Positions 42,133 to 51,223 of a stretch of DNA of 64,000 bases are shown one piece after another (the stretch's first letter is position 1; every line of letters begins with the position of its first letter). Source of the DNA: Thermohalobaculum sp039187815 (GTDB lineage: Bacteria; Pseudomonadota; Alphaproteobacteria; Rhodobacterales; Rhodobacteraceae). Both the position numbers and the translations under genes were made by a program. The notes below the pieces were generated by a model, which saw nothing but the letters and a program-made list of their open reading frames with translations, made no database searches and was not told the DNA's origin. Location of the stretch: assembly GCA_039187815.1 (NCBI GenBank), contig JBCCZI010000002.1, forward strand, positions 52,697 to 116,696, in the 5' to 3' direction.

Positions 42133-44837
42133 CGGCCGATCGGCTCTGGCTCTATTGCATTGCCTACGTGGCGGTGCTGTTCCTGGTGGCCTGGATCGGC
42201 GAGCGCCGTGCGAGCCGGGGTAAGATGGCCTGGCTCCGCTCGCCGGTCATCTACACCCTGTCGATCTCGGTCTATTGCACCTCGTGGACGTTTTACGGCG
42301 CGGTCGGCTCGGCGGCCCGCAATGGGCTCGAATTCATCACGATCTATCTCGGCCCGACCCTGGTGTTCATCGGTTGGTGGTGGTGTTTGCGCAAGCTGAT
42401 CGCCATCGGCCGGCGCCAGCGCATCACCTCGGTGGCCGATCTGATCTCTTCGCGCTATGGCAAGAGCGCGGCGCTCGGCGTGCTGGTGACCCTGATCGCC
42501 GTGGTGGCCACGACGCCTTACATCGCGCTCCAGCTGCAATCGGTGGCGCAGAGCTATGCGGCGATCACCGGCGATGTCGATCAGACGCGCACCGCCTTTT
42601 GGGTGGCCGTGGGCATGGCGGTCTTCACGGTGCTGTTCGCCACCCGCTCGGTCGATGCGAATGAGCGCCATCACGGCGTGGTGGTGGCCATCGCGCTCGA
42701 GGCTTTGGTCAAGCTCGCCGCCATGCTGGCCGTCGGCGCCTTTGTGGTCTTTGGCGTCATGGGCGGGATTGGTGAGACCTTTGCCCGAATGCCCCAGGAT
42801 CTGATCGTCGCCGAAGAGGTCTTTGGCCCCCGCTGGGCCACGCTCACCTTCCTCTCGGCCACGGCCATCATCCTGTTGCCGCGCCAGTTCCAGGTGACGG
42901 TGGTCGAGAACGCGGATGAGGGGCACCTGGCCACCGCCTCCTGGCTCTTCCCGCTCTATCTCTTCCTGATGTGCCTCTTCGTGCTGCCGATCGCGATTGC
43001 GGGGCTGACGACCATGCCGCCCGGGGCGAACCCGGACATGTTCATGCTGACGGTGCCTTTGGCGAGCGGACAGGACGGCCTGGCGCTGCTGGCCTTCATC
43101 GGCGGGTTCTCGTCTGCGACGTCGATGGTGATCGTGGCGGCGATCGCGCTCTCAACCATGCTGTCGAACCATGTGGTGATGCCGCTGGCATTGCGCTGGC
43201 GCGAGCGGGACGGCGCCACCTCGGGCGATCTGCGCGATCTGTTGCTGATCAGCCGGCGCGTCTGCATCGCCAGCCTGCTCGGCCTCGGCTTTCTCTATTT
43301 CCAGCTGGCGGGCGGGTCCGAGAACCTGGCCGCCATGGGGCTGATGGCCTTTGCCGGCATCGCGCAGGTGCTGCCCTCCTTTGTCGGCGCGCTCTACTGG
43401 CGCGGGGCAACGGGGCGGGGGGCGCTGACGGGCATGATCGCGGGCTTTTTGCTCTGGGCCTATACGCTGCTTCTGCCGAGCTTCGGGGGCGGGGTCTTTT
43501 TCTCCGAGGCGATGCTGGCGACGGGTCCCTTTGGGGTCGAGCTGCTCCGCCCCCAGGCGCTGATGGGGCTCACCGGGTTCGACCCGCTGCTGCACGCGCT
43601 GATCTGGTCGCTGGGCATCAACGTGCTGCTGTTTGTGGTGGTCTCGCAGCTCTCACGGCCCGCGGCACTTGAGCTGGTGCAGAGCGCCGAGTTCGTCGAT
43701 GTCTTCCGCACGCCGGGGCCCGAGGCGCGCCCGCTGATCCGGCGCGAGGCGGCGGCCGAGGATCTCTTTATCCTCGCCCAGCGCATTTTGGGCGCCGAGC
43801 CGGCCCGCCGGCTGTTCGAGGACATGGCCCGGGCCCAGGGGCGCGAGCGCGGCCTGCCGGTCCCGACCGATGAGGTCATCGCCCGGCTCGAGCGCGAGCT
43901 GGCGGGCTCCGTGGGTGCGGCCTCGAGCCATGCCATGGTCAGCCGCGCCTCGGGCTCCGAGGTCGTCAGCCTCACCGAGCTGATCGACATCGCCGACGAG
44001 ACTCAGCGCCTGATCTCGACCTCGGCGCGCCTGGCCGAGAAGACCTCGGAGCTCGAGCGCACGGCCGCCGAACTGCGTGAGGCCAACACGCGCCTGCGCG
44101 CCCTCGATGCGCAAAAGGACGACTTCCTCAGCCAGGTCAGCCACGAACTCCGCACGCCCATGACCTCGATCCGCTCCTTCTCCGAGATCTTGCTCGACCC
44201 GGACCTCGATGCCACCAGCCGCACCCGCTTTGTCGGGATCATCCACGAGGAGAGCATGCGCCTCACCCGCTTGCTGGACGAGATCCTGGACATCAACCGT
44301 CTCGAATCCGGCGTGATGGACCTGCCTTTGGCGGTTATCGATGCCGAAGAAGCGGTGATCGGGGCCGTGCGCACGCTCGCGCCGGCGGCGGCCGAGGCGG
44401 GCGTTGTGCTGTTGCCCCATCGTCCGCTCAGCGGCCAGAAGCTGTGGGCGAGCCCCGACCGGCTCCGCCAAGTGCTGATCAACCTGATCTCCAACGCCAT
44501 CAAGTACAATGAGAGCCCGGAGCCCCAGGTCGAGATCGCCTGGCATGTGGATGGCAAGAGCCTCTGCATCGATGTGATCGACAATGGCGGCGGGGTCAGC
44601 CATGCCGAGGCCGAAGAAGTGTTCTCGAAGTTCGTCCGCGGGCGGCGGTCTGCCGGCAACCAGGGCGCGGGCCTTGGCCTGCCGATCAGCCGCATCGCGA
44701 TGCGCCGCATGGGGGGGGATCTGACGGTGATCTTCCGCGAGGATCAGACCAGCTTTTTCCGAGTGCGGGTGCCGCGGATCGGCGGCCAGGGATCCAAGGC
44801 GGCGGCCGGCGCCGAAGGTCAGCCGGCGGCCGAGTAG
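42126..44837 (+). CDS. Histidine kinase with sodium:solute symporter sensor domain
   Basis: This 903-residue protein joins a 12- to 13-helix sodium:solute symporter (SSS) module (residues ~1-520) to a cytoplasmic kinase. Symporter parts are seen in SISVYCTSWTFYGAVGSAAR and GFSSATSMVIVAAIALSTML. A linker coiled coil follows (ELERTAAELREANTRLRALD). The kinase has the H-box SHELRTPMTS (His673), N-box NLISNAIKYN, G1 DNGGGVS and G2 GAGLGLPIS. The layout is that of CrbS-like kinases, which sense acetate. Together with the CheY-like protein and the ScfR regulator, it suggests short-chain acid sensing. It is convergent with the small gene at 44847. Confidence 0.93.
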   Translation: MLTADRLWLYCIAYVAVLFLVAWIGERRASRGKMAWLRSPVIYTLSISVYCTSWTFYGAVGSAARNGLEFITIYLGPTLVFIGWWWCLRKLIAIGRRQRITSVADLISSRYGKSAALGVLVTLIAVVATTPYIALQLQSVAQSYAAITGDVDQTRTAFWVAVGMAVFTVLFATRSVDANERHHGVVVAIALEALVKLAAMLAVGAFVVFGVMGGIGETFARMPQDLIVAEEVFGPRWATLTFLSATAIILLPRQFQVTVVENADEGHLATASWLFPLYLFLMCLFVLPIAIAGLTTMPPGANPDMFMLTVPLASGQDGLALLAFIGGFSSATSMVIVAAIALSTMLSNHVVMPLALRWRERDGATSGDLRDLLLISRRVCIASLLGLGFLYFQLAGGSENLAAMGLMAFAGIAQVLPSFVGALYWRGATGRGALTGMIAGFLLWAYTLLLPSFGGGVFFSEAMLATGPFGVELLRPQALMGLTGFDPLLHALIWSLGINVLLFVVVSQLSRPAALELVQSAEFVDVFRTPGPEARPLIRREAAAEDLFILAQRILGAEPARRLFEDMARAQGRERGLPVPTDEVIARLERELAGSVGAASSHAMVSRASGSEVVSLTELIDIADETQRLISTSARLAEKTSELERTAAELREANTRLRALDAQKDDFLSQVSHELRTPMTSIRSFSEILLDPDLDATSRTRFVGIIHEESMRLTRLLDEILDINRLESGVMDLPLAVIDAEEAVIGAVRTLAPAAAEAGVVLLPHRPLSGQKLWASPDRLRQVLINLISNAIKYNESPEPQVEIAWHVDGKSLCIDVIDNGGGVSHAEAEEVFSKFVRGRRSAGNQGAGLGLPISRIAMRRMGGDLTVIFREDQTSFFRVRVPRIGGQGSKAAAGAEGQPAAE

Positions 44838-44846
44838 GGCCGCGGT

Positions 44847-45179
44847 TCAGGCCGAGCGGCGGTCGTCGTTCGCTGCGCGCAGTGTCCGCTGCTCGGTCAA
44901 GTCGGCATGGAGATCGCGGTCCCAGGCGCGGAGTTCCTCCTCCTCGACCACCCAGCGCCCATCGATCACATCGATCGACTGAGGTGCGGTGCGCCGCTCA
45001 TCCAAAAAGGCCCGGTTGATCCCCGGCAGCATGGCAAGACCGAGAACAAACAGCGGGCCGAACAGCCAGACTGCGAGGAGGACCTGCAGCACCCCACCCT
45101 CGGCCGGCAAGGCGAGGATGGCAAGGCCCAGGGCCGTGATGTATCCGCCGATCAAGAGGCGTGTCGGGTGTGCGCTCAT
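44847..45179 (-). CDS. Small membrane protein after the sugar transferase
   Basis: The 110-residue protein has two membrane helices (LLIGGYITALGLAILALPAE and LQVLLAVWLFGPLFVLGLAM), then a cytoplasmic charged tail (VVEEEELRAWDRDLHADL). It follows the exopolysaccharide sugar transferase on the same strand after 47 bases. The family is unrecognised. It may belong to that operon, but the small gap does not prove it. Confidence 0.65.
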   Translation of the reverse strand: MSAHPTRLLIGGYITALGLAILALPAEGGVLQVLLAVWLFGPLFVLGLAMLPGINRAFLDERRTAPQSIDVIDGRWVVEEEELRAWDRDLHADLTEQRTLRAANDDRRSA

Positions 45180-45226
45180 GAGCCCAACCTGCGCCGTAAA
45201 TCTTAACGGAACCCAAAGGCCAAACG

Positions 45227-46678
45227 TTAATAGGCAGATTTCTGAAAGAAGACGACCACCACTGTCATCACCAGGATGCGCAAGTCGAACAGCAGCGACC
45301 AGTTCTCGGAATAGTAGATGTCATACTCGACGCGGGCCTCCATCTTGGAGAGCGTCTGGGTCTCGCCGCGCAGATTGTTGACCTGGGCCCAGCCCGTGAT
45401 GCCGGGCTTGACCCGGTGGCGGGCGAAATAGCCACGGATTTGGGCGCCGTAATCCTTGTTGTGGCTGATCGCATGGGGCCGGGGCCCGACCAGCGACATG
45501 GTGCCGTTCAGCACGTTGAAGAGCTGGGGCAGCTCGTCGAGCGAGGTGCGCCGGATGAAGCGCCCGACCCGGGTGATGCGCGGATCGTCCTTGGAGGCCT
45601 GCTGGACCTGCCGCTCGGGCATCCGCCGGTGATACATCGAGCGAAACTTGAAGATCCGGAACTCCCGGTTGTTGAAGCCGAGCCGGCGCTGCATGAAGAA
45701 CACGGGCCCCGGGCTGTCGAGCTTGATGGCCAGCGCCACCAGCGCCATCAGCGGTGCGAGAAACAGCACCAGCGTCCCAGCGATCAGGTAATCCTCGGCC
45801 GATTTCAACAGCGCGCTCCAGCCCGAGATCGGCCGCTGCACGACCTCGAACAGCGGCAGCGCGCGCGGGTGCCCCAGCGCCGGTTTGAACTGGAGCTGAT
45901 AATCGGTGAGCTTGCTCGAGAGATAGACGTTGACCGGCAGCTCTTTTAGCGAGGCGATCACCCTCTCGAGCCCGCCATCGGTGTCCCAGGGCAGGGCGAT
46001 CACGATCTCGTCCACCGGGTTGTTGCGCACATAGGCGATCAGCGCCTCGGCCGAGCCGCGGACGGCATGGCCGGCCACCTCGGCCTCGGGCTCCGGTGTT
46101 GTGAGCGCAAAGACGCCGACAACGCGGGTGAAGGCCGGGCGCTTCTCGTCCAGGGTCTTGAGGAACCCCTCGGCCTGGCGCCCATCACCCAGCACCACCA
46201 GATTGCGCTCGACCACCCGGCGCTCGGAGAGCCGGCGCAACGTCTCGGCCGCCGCGATCCGCGCCAGCAGCACCAGCACCACGCTGCCCCCGGCAAAGCT
46301 ATAGATCCAGACCCGGCTGTAGAGCCCTGAGACCTTGAGCGAAAACGCGATCGTCAGGAAGAACAGAAACGCCGAGATCAGCGAGACGATCACCAGATCG
46401 GATTTGGCCACCGGGCGCATGATGGCGTGGATCTCGTAGAGCCCCGAGCGGTTCAGCATGAAGACGCCCACCACCGCCACGAAGATCGTGCAGAACACAT
46501 AATTGTCGAAGGTCTGGTTGTAGTGCGGCACGTAGATCAGATAGGGCACCAGCGCCGCGAGCAGGATCATCGCCACATCGAGCAGGCCCACCAGGTCGGG
46601 GATGAGGGCGATCGAGAGGCGGTAGCTCTCGCGCTTGCTTCTGTTGCGTGCGATCGGCCCTGAGTCCATCCCGTCCAC
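45227..46678 (-). CDS. Polyprenyl-phosphate sugar-1-phosphate transferase
   Basis: The 483-residue enzyme starts exopolysaccharide repeat synthesis by moving a sugar-1-phosphate from its UDP or GDP carrier to undecaprenyl phosphate. The N-terminal half has about four helices (LVGLLDVAMILLAALVPYLI and others) and a Rossmann-like segment (LVVLGDGRQAEGFL). The C-terminal half is the bacterial sugar transferase domain: IKLDSPGPVFFMQRRLG, FKFRSMY, FIRRTSLDELPQLFNVL and MSLVGPRP. It ends the minus-strand EPS/exosortase gene set and has its own promoter candidate upstream. Confidence 0.93.
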   Translation of the reverse strand: MDGMDSGPIARNRSKRESYRLSIALIPDLVGLLDVAMILLAALVPYLIYVPHYNQTFDNYVFCTIFVAVVGVFMLNRSGLYEIHAIMRPVAKSDLVIVSLISAFLFFLTIAFSLKVSGLYSRVWIYSFAGGSVVLVLLARIAAAETLRRLSERRVVERNLVVLGDGRQAEGFLKTLDEKRPAFTRVVGVFALTTPEPEAEVAGHAVRGSAEALIAYVRNNPVDEIVIALPWDTDGGLERVIASLKELPVNVYLSSKLTDYQLQFKPALGHPRALPLFEVVQRPISGWSALLKSAEDYLIAGTLVLFLAPLMALVALAIKLDSPGPVFFMQRRLGFNNREFRIFKFRSMYHRRMPERQVQQASKDDPRITRVGRFIRRTSLDELPQLFNVLNGTMSLVGPRPHAISHNKDYGAQIRGYFARHRVKPGITGWAQVNNLRGETQTLSKMEARVEYDIYYSENWSLLFDLRILVMTVVVVFFQKSAY

Positions 46679-46708
46679 CTCGTTTCGCGGCGAACCTATC
46701 CACGGGTC

Positions 46709-46737
46709 AGGATAGCTCAGCCTCGGGATTCTGTCGA
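46709..46737 (-). promoter_or_regulatory. Sigma-70-like promoter for the sugar transferase
   Basis: On the minus strand TCGACA (46732-46737) and TATCCT (46709-46714) are separated by 17 bases, 5/6 and 4/6 to consensus, about 30 bases before the start codon at 46678. It may give the last gene of the locus a separate level of expression. Confidence 0.4.
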
Positions 46738-46765
46738 AGCCCGCCTTCGGCGTACGACCATTTTG

Positions 46766-47998
46766 TTACGGAAAGAAGGCAAGACTGCGGGTGACGCCCA
46801 GAAACACGCGGTTCCCGACCGCAGTGTCGCCATCATCTGTCACAAAGCGGAAAGTGTAGCCGAGGGACGCCGTCCAGTCGGGTGCAAAGCGATAGGACAG
46901 TGTCGGCCCGATGATGAAGGAGTGGTCCAACTCGTCATCCCCAGTCGAGCCGATCTCGTTTGAGATCGAATGGCTGGCAGCCACCGAGAACGCCGAGAGC
47001 CGTGTGAGGTTGTAGTTCAAAATGCCGCCGAGCGAGGTCACGTTGACCAGGTCGCCATCGCTGCTGGGGCGCACCGCCTGGCTCATGGAAAAGCGAAAGC
47101 CCGTATCGGCGTTGGGCGTATAGCTGCCGCTGAGGCCCCCGGTGAAGGAGACATCGGTGTCGGTCTCGCGGAGGCCCCCTAGACCGATCTCGTTGATCCG
47201 GGTGAAGCCCGCACCGAGGCCGAGATCGACCGCCGTCGAGGGTGTCAGCCGCGTGCGGTAGCTGCCGCCGAACGAGACCGATAGGCCGCGGGTGTCCTCG
47301 GCATTGTCCGCCGTAAAGCGCCGTATCGTCGTGTTCAGGCCGATCCGGCTGAGCGAGCTGATCCCATGATCCAGATTGATCCCAAAGGCAAAGCTCGAAT
47401 TCGGCGTGAGATTGGCCACCTCCTCGGTGAAGCGTGTGATGGCGCCGGTGCCGCTCACCCGCAGATCGGTCAGCGGGGTCAACCGATAGCGCGCATCCGC
47501 CCCCATGCTGTAGAGCGTCCGGATCGACTCCCGCTCGATCAGCAGATCATCCTCGGGCAGCAGAACGACGCCGTCGAAATCATCGCCCTCTTCCTCGATG
47601 GCCCGGATGATCGCCGCGGTGTTGAAATCGATGAAGCTGGTGGACTGGCGCGAGAAATTGGCCGTCGCGCCCAGATCCAGCCGCTGCCCGCGATAGCGCA
47701 CGGCCCCACTGGCATTGGGGTTGGGCGAGTTCAGGTCGCTGGTCGCCCCGGGTCCGCCGAACTGCGAGATCGCCGCCCCGCTCGACAGCGCCCAAGAGGT
47801 GCGCCGGGTCTGCGCCCCCAGCGTCAGGTTCAGCCGGGTGATCGAACCATAGGTCGCACCGTCATTGTCGACCTCGACGCCCGGATTGGTATTCGCCTCG
47901 AACGACTGCCCGACCGAGCCGTTCAGCGACCAGTCGGCCGCTGTTGCCGGCATAGCCGCCAGCGCGCCGACGAGCAGCGCGTGGGGGAGGGCACGCAT
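46766..47998 (-). CDS. Outer membrane beta-barrel protein of the EPS locus
   Basis: The 410-residue protein has a signal peptide (LPHALLVGALAAMPATA-A) and alternating strand patterns along the whole length (LNLTLGAQTRRTSWALSSGA, VRYRGQRLDLGATANFSRQS, GLSGSYTPNADTGFRFSMSQ). It ends in LAFFP, close to the terminal aromatic of beta-barrels. It is of the type found in exosortase/EPS loci, where such a protein probably helps polymer or protein reach the surface. The gene begins 11 bases after wza and is probably co-transcribed. Confidence 0.85.
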   Translation of the reverse strand: MRALPHALLVGALAAMPATAADWSLNGSVGQSFEANTNPGVEVDNDGATYGSITRLNLTLGAQTRRTSWALSSGAAISQFGGPGATSDLNSPNPNASGAVRYRGQRLDLGATANFSRQSTSFIDFNTAAIIRAIEEEGDDFDGVVLLPEDDLLIERESIRTLYSMGADARYRLTPLTDLRVSGTGAITRFTEEVANLTPNSSFAFGINLDHGISSLSRIGLNTTIRRFTADNAEDTRGLSVSFGGSYRTRLTPSTAVDLGLGAGFTRINEIGLGGLRETDTDVSFTGGLSGSYTPNADTGFRFSMSQAVRPSSDGDLVNVTSLGGILNYNLTRLSAFSVAASHSISNEIGSTGDDELDHSFIIGPTLSYRFAPDWTASLGYTFRFVTDDGDTAVGNRVFLGVTRSLAFFP

Positions 47999-48009
47999 CG
48001 CTGGGCTCC

Positions 48010-48633
48010 TTACTCGAAGAGCCCGCGCTCCGGCACAACGACGACATCGCCGTCATCGACCACCAAGAGCCGTGTCCCCCCGCCCTCGAGCACCTGATCA
48101 TAGTCGAACAGGATGACCGTCTCGCCGCCGTTCTCGTCCCGTTGCCGGAGCTGGATGCGAGTCGTCGCCGCAAACACACCGGGCCCGCCAGCGATCGCCA
48201 GCGCCTGGAGGATGTTCACCGGGTCCACGATCTCGAACCGCCCAGGATTGGCAACCTGGCCGATCACATAGATCAGCTGGAACTCCTCCTCTTCAGTCGC
48301 GGTCGCGGTGTTGACCAGCGAGACGGTGACGGTTGGCGGCTCGATGAAATCCTTGGCCAGCCGGTCGCGGATCGCGGCCTGCAGCGCCTCGGGCGTGCGT
48401 TCGGCCGCGACCAGCGTGCCGGCCAAGGGCAGCGAGATCTTGCCGTCCGGGCGCACCAGCACCTGGCGATTCAGCGAGCTGTCCTCGAGCACCGAGATCT
48501 CGACGATATCGCCCGGGGTGAGGACATAATCCTCGACCGGCTCGGCCTCGTCCGACTGCGCGAAGGCCACCTGCGGTGCAGCCATACCCAACAGCACCGC
48601 CACCCAAAATCCAAAAAACACGTGCCTCAACAT
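48010..48633 (-). CDS. wza: Polysaccharide export protein (Wza-like)
   Basis: The 207-residue protein has a signal peptide (LLGMAAPQVAFA-Q), then the poly-export domain (YVLTPGDIVEISVLED) and SLBB-like domain (VRPDGKISLPLAGTLVAAER; YVIGQVANPGRFEI). There is no lipobox cysteine, unlike classical Wza, so it is a short periplasmic or outer-membrane-associated version. The strong GAGGAGGAG before the ATG at 48633 decides the start over the longer frame. Confidence 0.9.
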   Translation of the reverse strand: MLRHVFFGFWVAVLLGMAAPQVAFAQSDEAEPVEDYVLTPGDIVEISVLEDSSLNRQVLVRPDGKISLPLAGTLVAAERTPEALQAAIRDRLAKDFIEPPTVTVSLVNTATATEEEEFQLIYVIGQVANPGRFEIVDPVNILQALAIAGGPGVFAATTRIQLRQRDENGGETVILFDYDQVLEGGGTRLLVVDDGDVVVVPERGLFE

Positions 48634-48724
48634 TCCGATGCTCCTCCTCACTAGAGCATTTCTTTTCCCTCTTGGTACACGATCCGCGCGCATACGTCCA
48701 CGGGGCGGGCCCCGCCGGCTACTG

Positions 48725-49576
48725 TCAGTCCTGCCCGTATCCGTAGCCGTAACCGTAGTAATAGTCCGAGCCCGCCCCGCGCTCGACCTTGTTCAGCAGC
48801 ACGCCGAGGAAGTTGGTCTCGTCCGAGAGCAGCGCCTCGCACTCCTCGACCTCATAGGGTTTGGACTCGCCCGCCGCAATCACCAGCAGCACCGCATCAA
48901 GATTGCGGCAGAACGCGATGGCATCGTCGCCCACCAGCATCGGCGGCAAGTCGTAGATCGAAATGTCCGGGCGGAAGCGATCGAGCGTGTCGGCGAGAGT
49001 GACCGCGGTCGACTGGTTCTGGATCACCTCCGAGGCATCGCGCACCCGCTGGCTGTTCAGCGCCAGGGCAAAGCGCGGGCCGACGCGCTGAAGATACTCC
49101 TCGGCCGGGGTCGAGCCGTTGAGCATCCAGCTGATCGCTCGGCGTTCGGACCGCCCCAGGCAGCGCGACAGCCGCGGTGAGCGCAGGTCCATGTCGAGCA
49201 GCATCGTCCGCGTCTCGGGATGGCGTGCGAAGCTGAAGGCGAGGTTCGCGCTGATCACCGTCTTGCCGCAGCCCTTGGTGGGCGAGGTGATGCCGATGCG
49301 CCGCCAGCCTTGCTCGAGCGCCAGCTTCGAGAGCCGGGTGCGCAGCATATCAAAGGCGATATGGGCGCTGTCCGACTTCTGCTTGGTGACGATCCGCTCG
49401 CGCTCCAGCGCCTCGGTGTCCAGCGAGAGCTCGGGCAGCGAGAGCCAGAGCCGGTCGAGCGCGGTATCGTCGGCGCTGCGACCGGGCTCGTGCCGCGGTT
49501 CGGGGCGGGCAGGGCCGGTGCCCGTGGCGCGACGCTCACGGGCTTTGGCGATGGCGATCTTGAGCCGCTCGACCAT
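48725..49576 (-). CDS. CpsD/CapB-type tyrosine autokinase (BY-kinase)
   Basis: This 283-residue cytoplasmic ATPase controls EPS chain length with Wzz. Walker A is TSPTKGCGKTVISANLA, Walker A' is LLDMDLRSPRLS and Walker B is SIYDLPPML. The C-terminus has a tyrosine cluster (DYYYGYGYGYGQD), the usual autophosphorylation site. About 70 residues precede the fold. It pairs with the Wzz-like protein encoded just upstream (18 bases away). Confidence 0.92.
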   Translation of the reverse strand: MVERLKIAIAKARERRATGTGPARPEPRHEPGRSADDTALDRLWLSLPELSLDTEALERERIVTKQKSDSAHIAFDMLRTRLSKLALEQGWRRIGITSPTKGCGKTVISANLAFSFARHPETRTMLLDMDLRSPRLSRCLGRSERRAISWMLNGSTPAEEYLQRVGPRFALALNSQRVRDASEVIQNQSTAVTLADTLDRFRPDISIYDLPPMLVGDDAIAFCRNLDAVLLVIAAGESKPYEVEECEALLSDETNFLGVLLNKVERGAGSDYYYGYGYGYGQD

Positions 49577-49594
49577 GGATATCGTCCTCCGCGA

Positions 49595-51202
49595 TCAGAT
49601 GCCGAGCTTGTCGGCGATGCGGGCAAAGACGCCGCGCAGGTTGGTGCGCTCGACGAACTGGTCGATCAGCAGTTCGAGCGGCAGGTAATATTGGTCGATC
49701 GCGTAGAGCCCGACCGGGATGATGACCAGGAACAACAGTCCCAGCAGCCAGATCTCGCGCCGGGCGCGGCGCCGCTCGGCCGTGGTCGAGATATAGGGCA
49801 CCGTGATGATCGGGCGCATCTCGAGCTTGCGCTCCATATCGCCCACGGTCCGGATCGAGCTGTTGAGCAAGCCGAGCAGCACCGCCAGCGACAGGGCAAA
49901 GCCGAGGCTGCCGGCAAAGCCGCCGATGGCGATGGCCGGGCGGTTCGGCGAGGTCGGGCGGTCTGGCACCTGGGCCTGTTCGATCACCTCAAAGCGCTCG
50001 GCCTGCCGGTTGATCTCAAGCTTTTCGCCGGTCGCCGCGAAATCTTGTTTGCGCACGGCCTGCTCAAAGCGGATTTTCAGATCGTCATAGCGGCGCTCGA
50101 GCGCGTTCAGGGCCATACTGACCTCGGGCGTGCGCTCGATCGAGGACGAGAGTTCAATCTCCCGGCGCTCCCCGCGGGTCATACGCTCCTTGATCAGGTC
50201 GATATCCGTGTCGAGCAGACGCAGCTGGCGCTCGAGGCGCTGGCGCAGGCGGCTGGCGCGCTGGGTTGCCGTCTCGGGCACCGCATCGGGTGAGGCGACG
50301 CGCATATTGCGCTCCATCGTGGCGATGCGGGTCTCGAGGCTGCGCACGGTCGGGTGGCTGTTGGCATAGAGCGTGCGGGCACGCGTGAGCTCGGTCTGCA
50401 GCGCTTGCAGGTCTCGCTCCTCCGGGGTCAGCTGCGCCTCCAGCGCCTCGGTGTAGCGGCCGCTGTCCAGCGCCAACTGGATGGTCTCGCGCTCCTCCTC
50501 GAGGCTGATCAGGCGGCGCTCGATTTCAAAGCGTTCCTTGCGGATCGACTGCAGCTCCGAGCGGCGAAAGCCCAGGCTTTCGGGCAGGGCGCTCTCGTTC
50601 GACTTCCGGAAATCGGCGATCTCGGCCTCGGTGCGCACCAGCTGCTGCTCGATCTGCGCGACCTCCTCCTTAAAGAAGTCATGGGTCTTGGCCGCGCGCT
50701 CCGAGCGCGCGCGCAGGTTCTGCTCGAGCACCAGGGTCACGAACTCATTGGTCAGCTTGGCCGCGCGCACCGGGTCGCTGTCGCGGAACGAGAGGGTGAA
50801 GGCGGAGACCACCGTGTCCCGCCGGCCCGGATTGTTGATCGTGATCTTATCGAGCCTCGTCGAGCCGCGGATCAGCTCGACCTTCTCGGATTTCGAAAGA
50901 TCGGGCCGCTCGGTATAGAGGTTCAGCCGGTCCACCAAGTTCAAGAGGTTTGCCCGCGTCATCAGCCGCTGGCGGATCAACTCGAGCCGCTCGGTGGCGG
51001 TCACCGTCACCGTGGTGCTGGCGAGTTGCTGGGGGATCTGCTGGCTCTCGATCAGAATTTTCGCGCTGGCCACATAGGTGGGCGGGATGAAATAGGCCAG
51101 CATAAGCGCAGCCCCGCTGAACACGACGACGATCGAGACGATCATCACCGCGCGCCGGCGCACCATGCGGAACAAGTCCTTGATTTTAATCTGTGGTTCC
51201 AT
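49595..51202 (-). CDS. Wzz/GNVR chain-length determinant protein
   Basis: The 535-residue protein has two membrane helices, at about residues 15-35 (VMIVSIVVVFSGAALMLAYF) and near the C-terminus (IWLLGLLFLVIIPVGLYAID). Between them is a large periplasmic coiled-coil domain (RAKTHDFFKEEVAQIEQQLV, TRARTLYANSHPTVRSLETR). It lacks the kinase domain, which is encoded separately by the next gene, as in CapA/CapB pairs. It sets polymer length and contacts Wza. Confidence 0.92.
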   Translation of the reverse strand: MEPQIKIKDLFRMVRRRAVMIVSIVVVFSGAALMLAYFIPPTYVASAKILIESQQIPQQLASTTVTVTATERLELIRQRLMTRANLLNLVDRLNLYTERPDLSKSEKVELIRGSTRLDKITINNPGRRDTVVSAFTLSFRDSDPVRAAKLTNEFVTLVLEQNLRARSERAAKTHDFFKEEVAQIEQQLVRTEAEIADFRKSNESALPESLGFRRSELQSIRKERFEIERRLISLEEERETIQLALDSGRYTEALEAQLTPEERDLQALQTELTRARTLYANSHPTVRSLETRIATMERNMRVASPDAVPETATQRASRLRQRLERQLRLLDTDIDLIKERMTRGERREIELSSSIERTPEVSMALNALERRYDDLKIRFEQAVRKQDFAATGEKLEINRQAERFEVIEQAQVPDRPTSPNRPAIAIGGFAGSLGFALSLAVLLGLLNSSIRTVGDMERKLEMRPIITVPYISTTAERRRARREIWLLGLLFLVIIPVGLYAIDQYYLPLELLIDQFVERTNLRGVFARIADKLGI

Positions 51203-51223
51203 CGGTGACCCCCCGGTCTTGCG

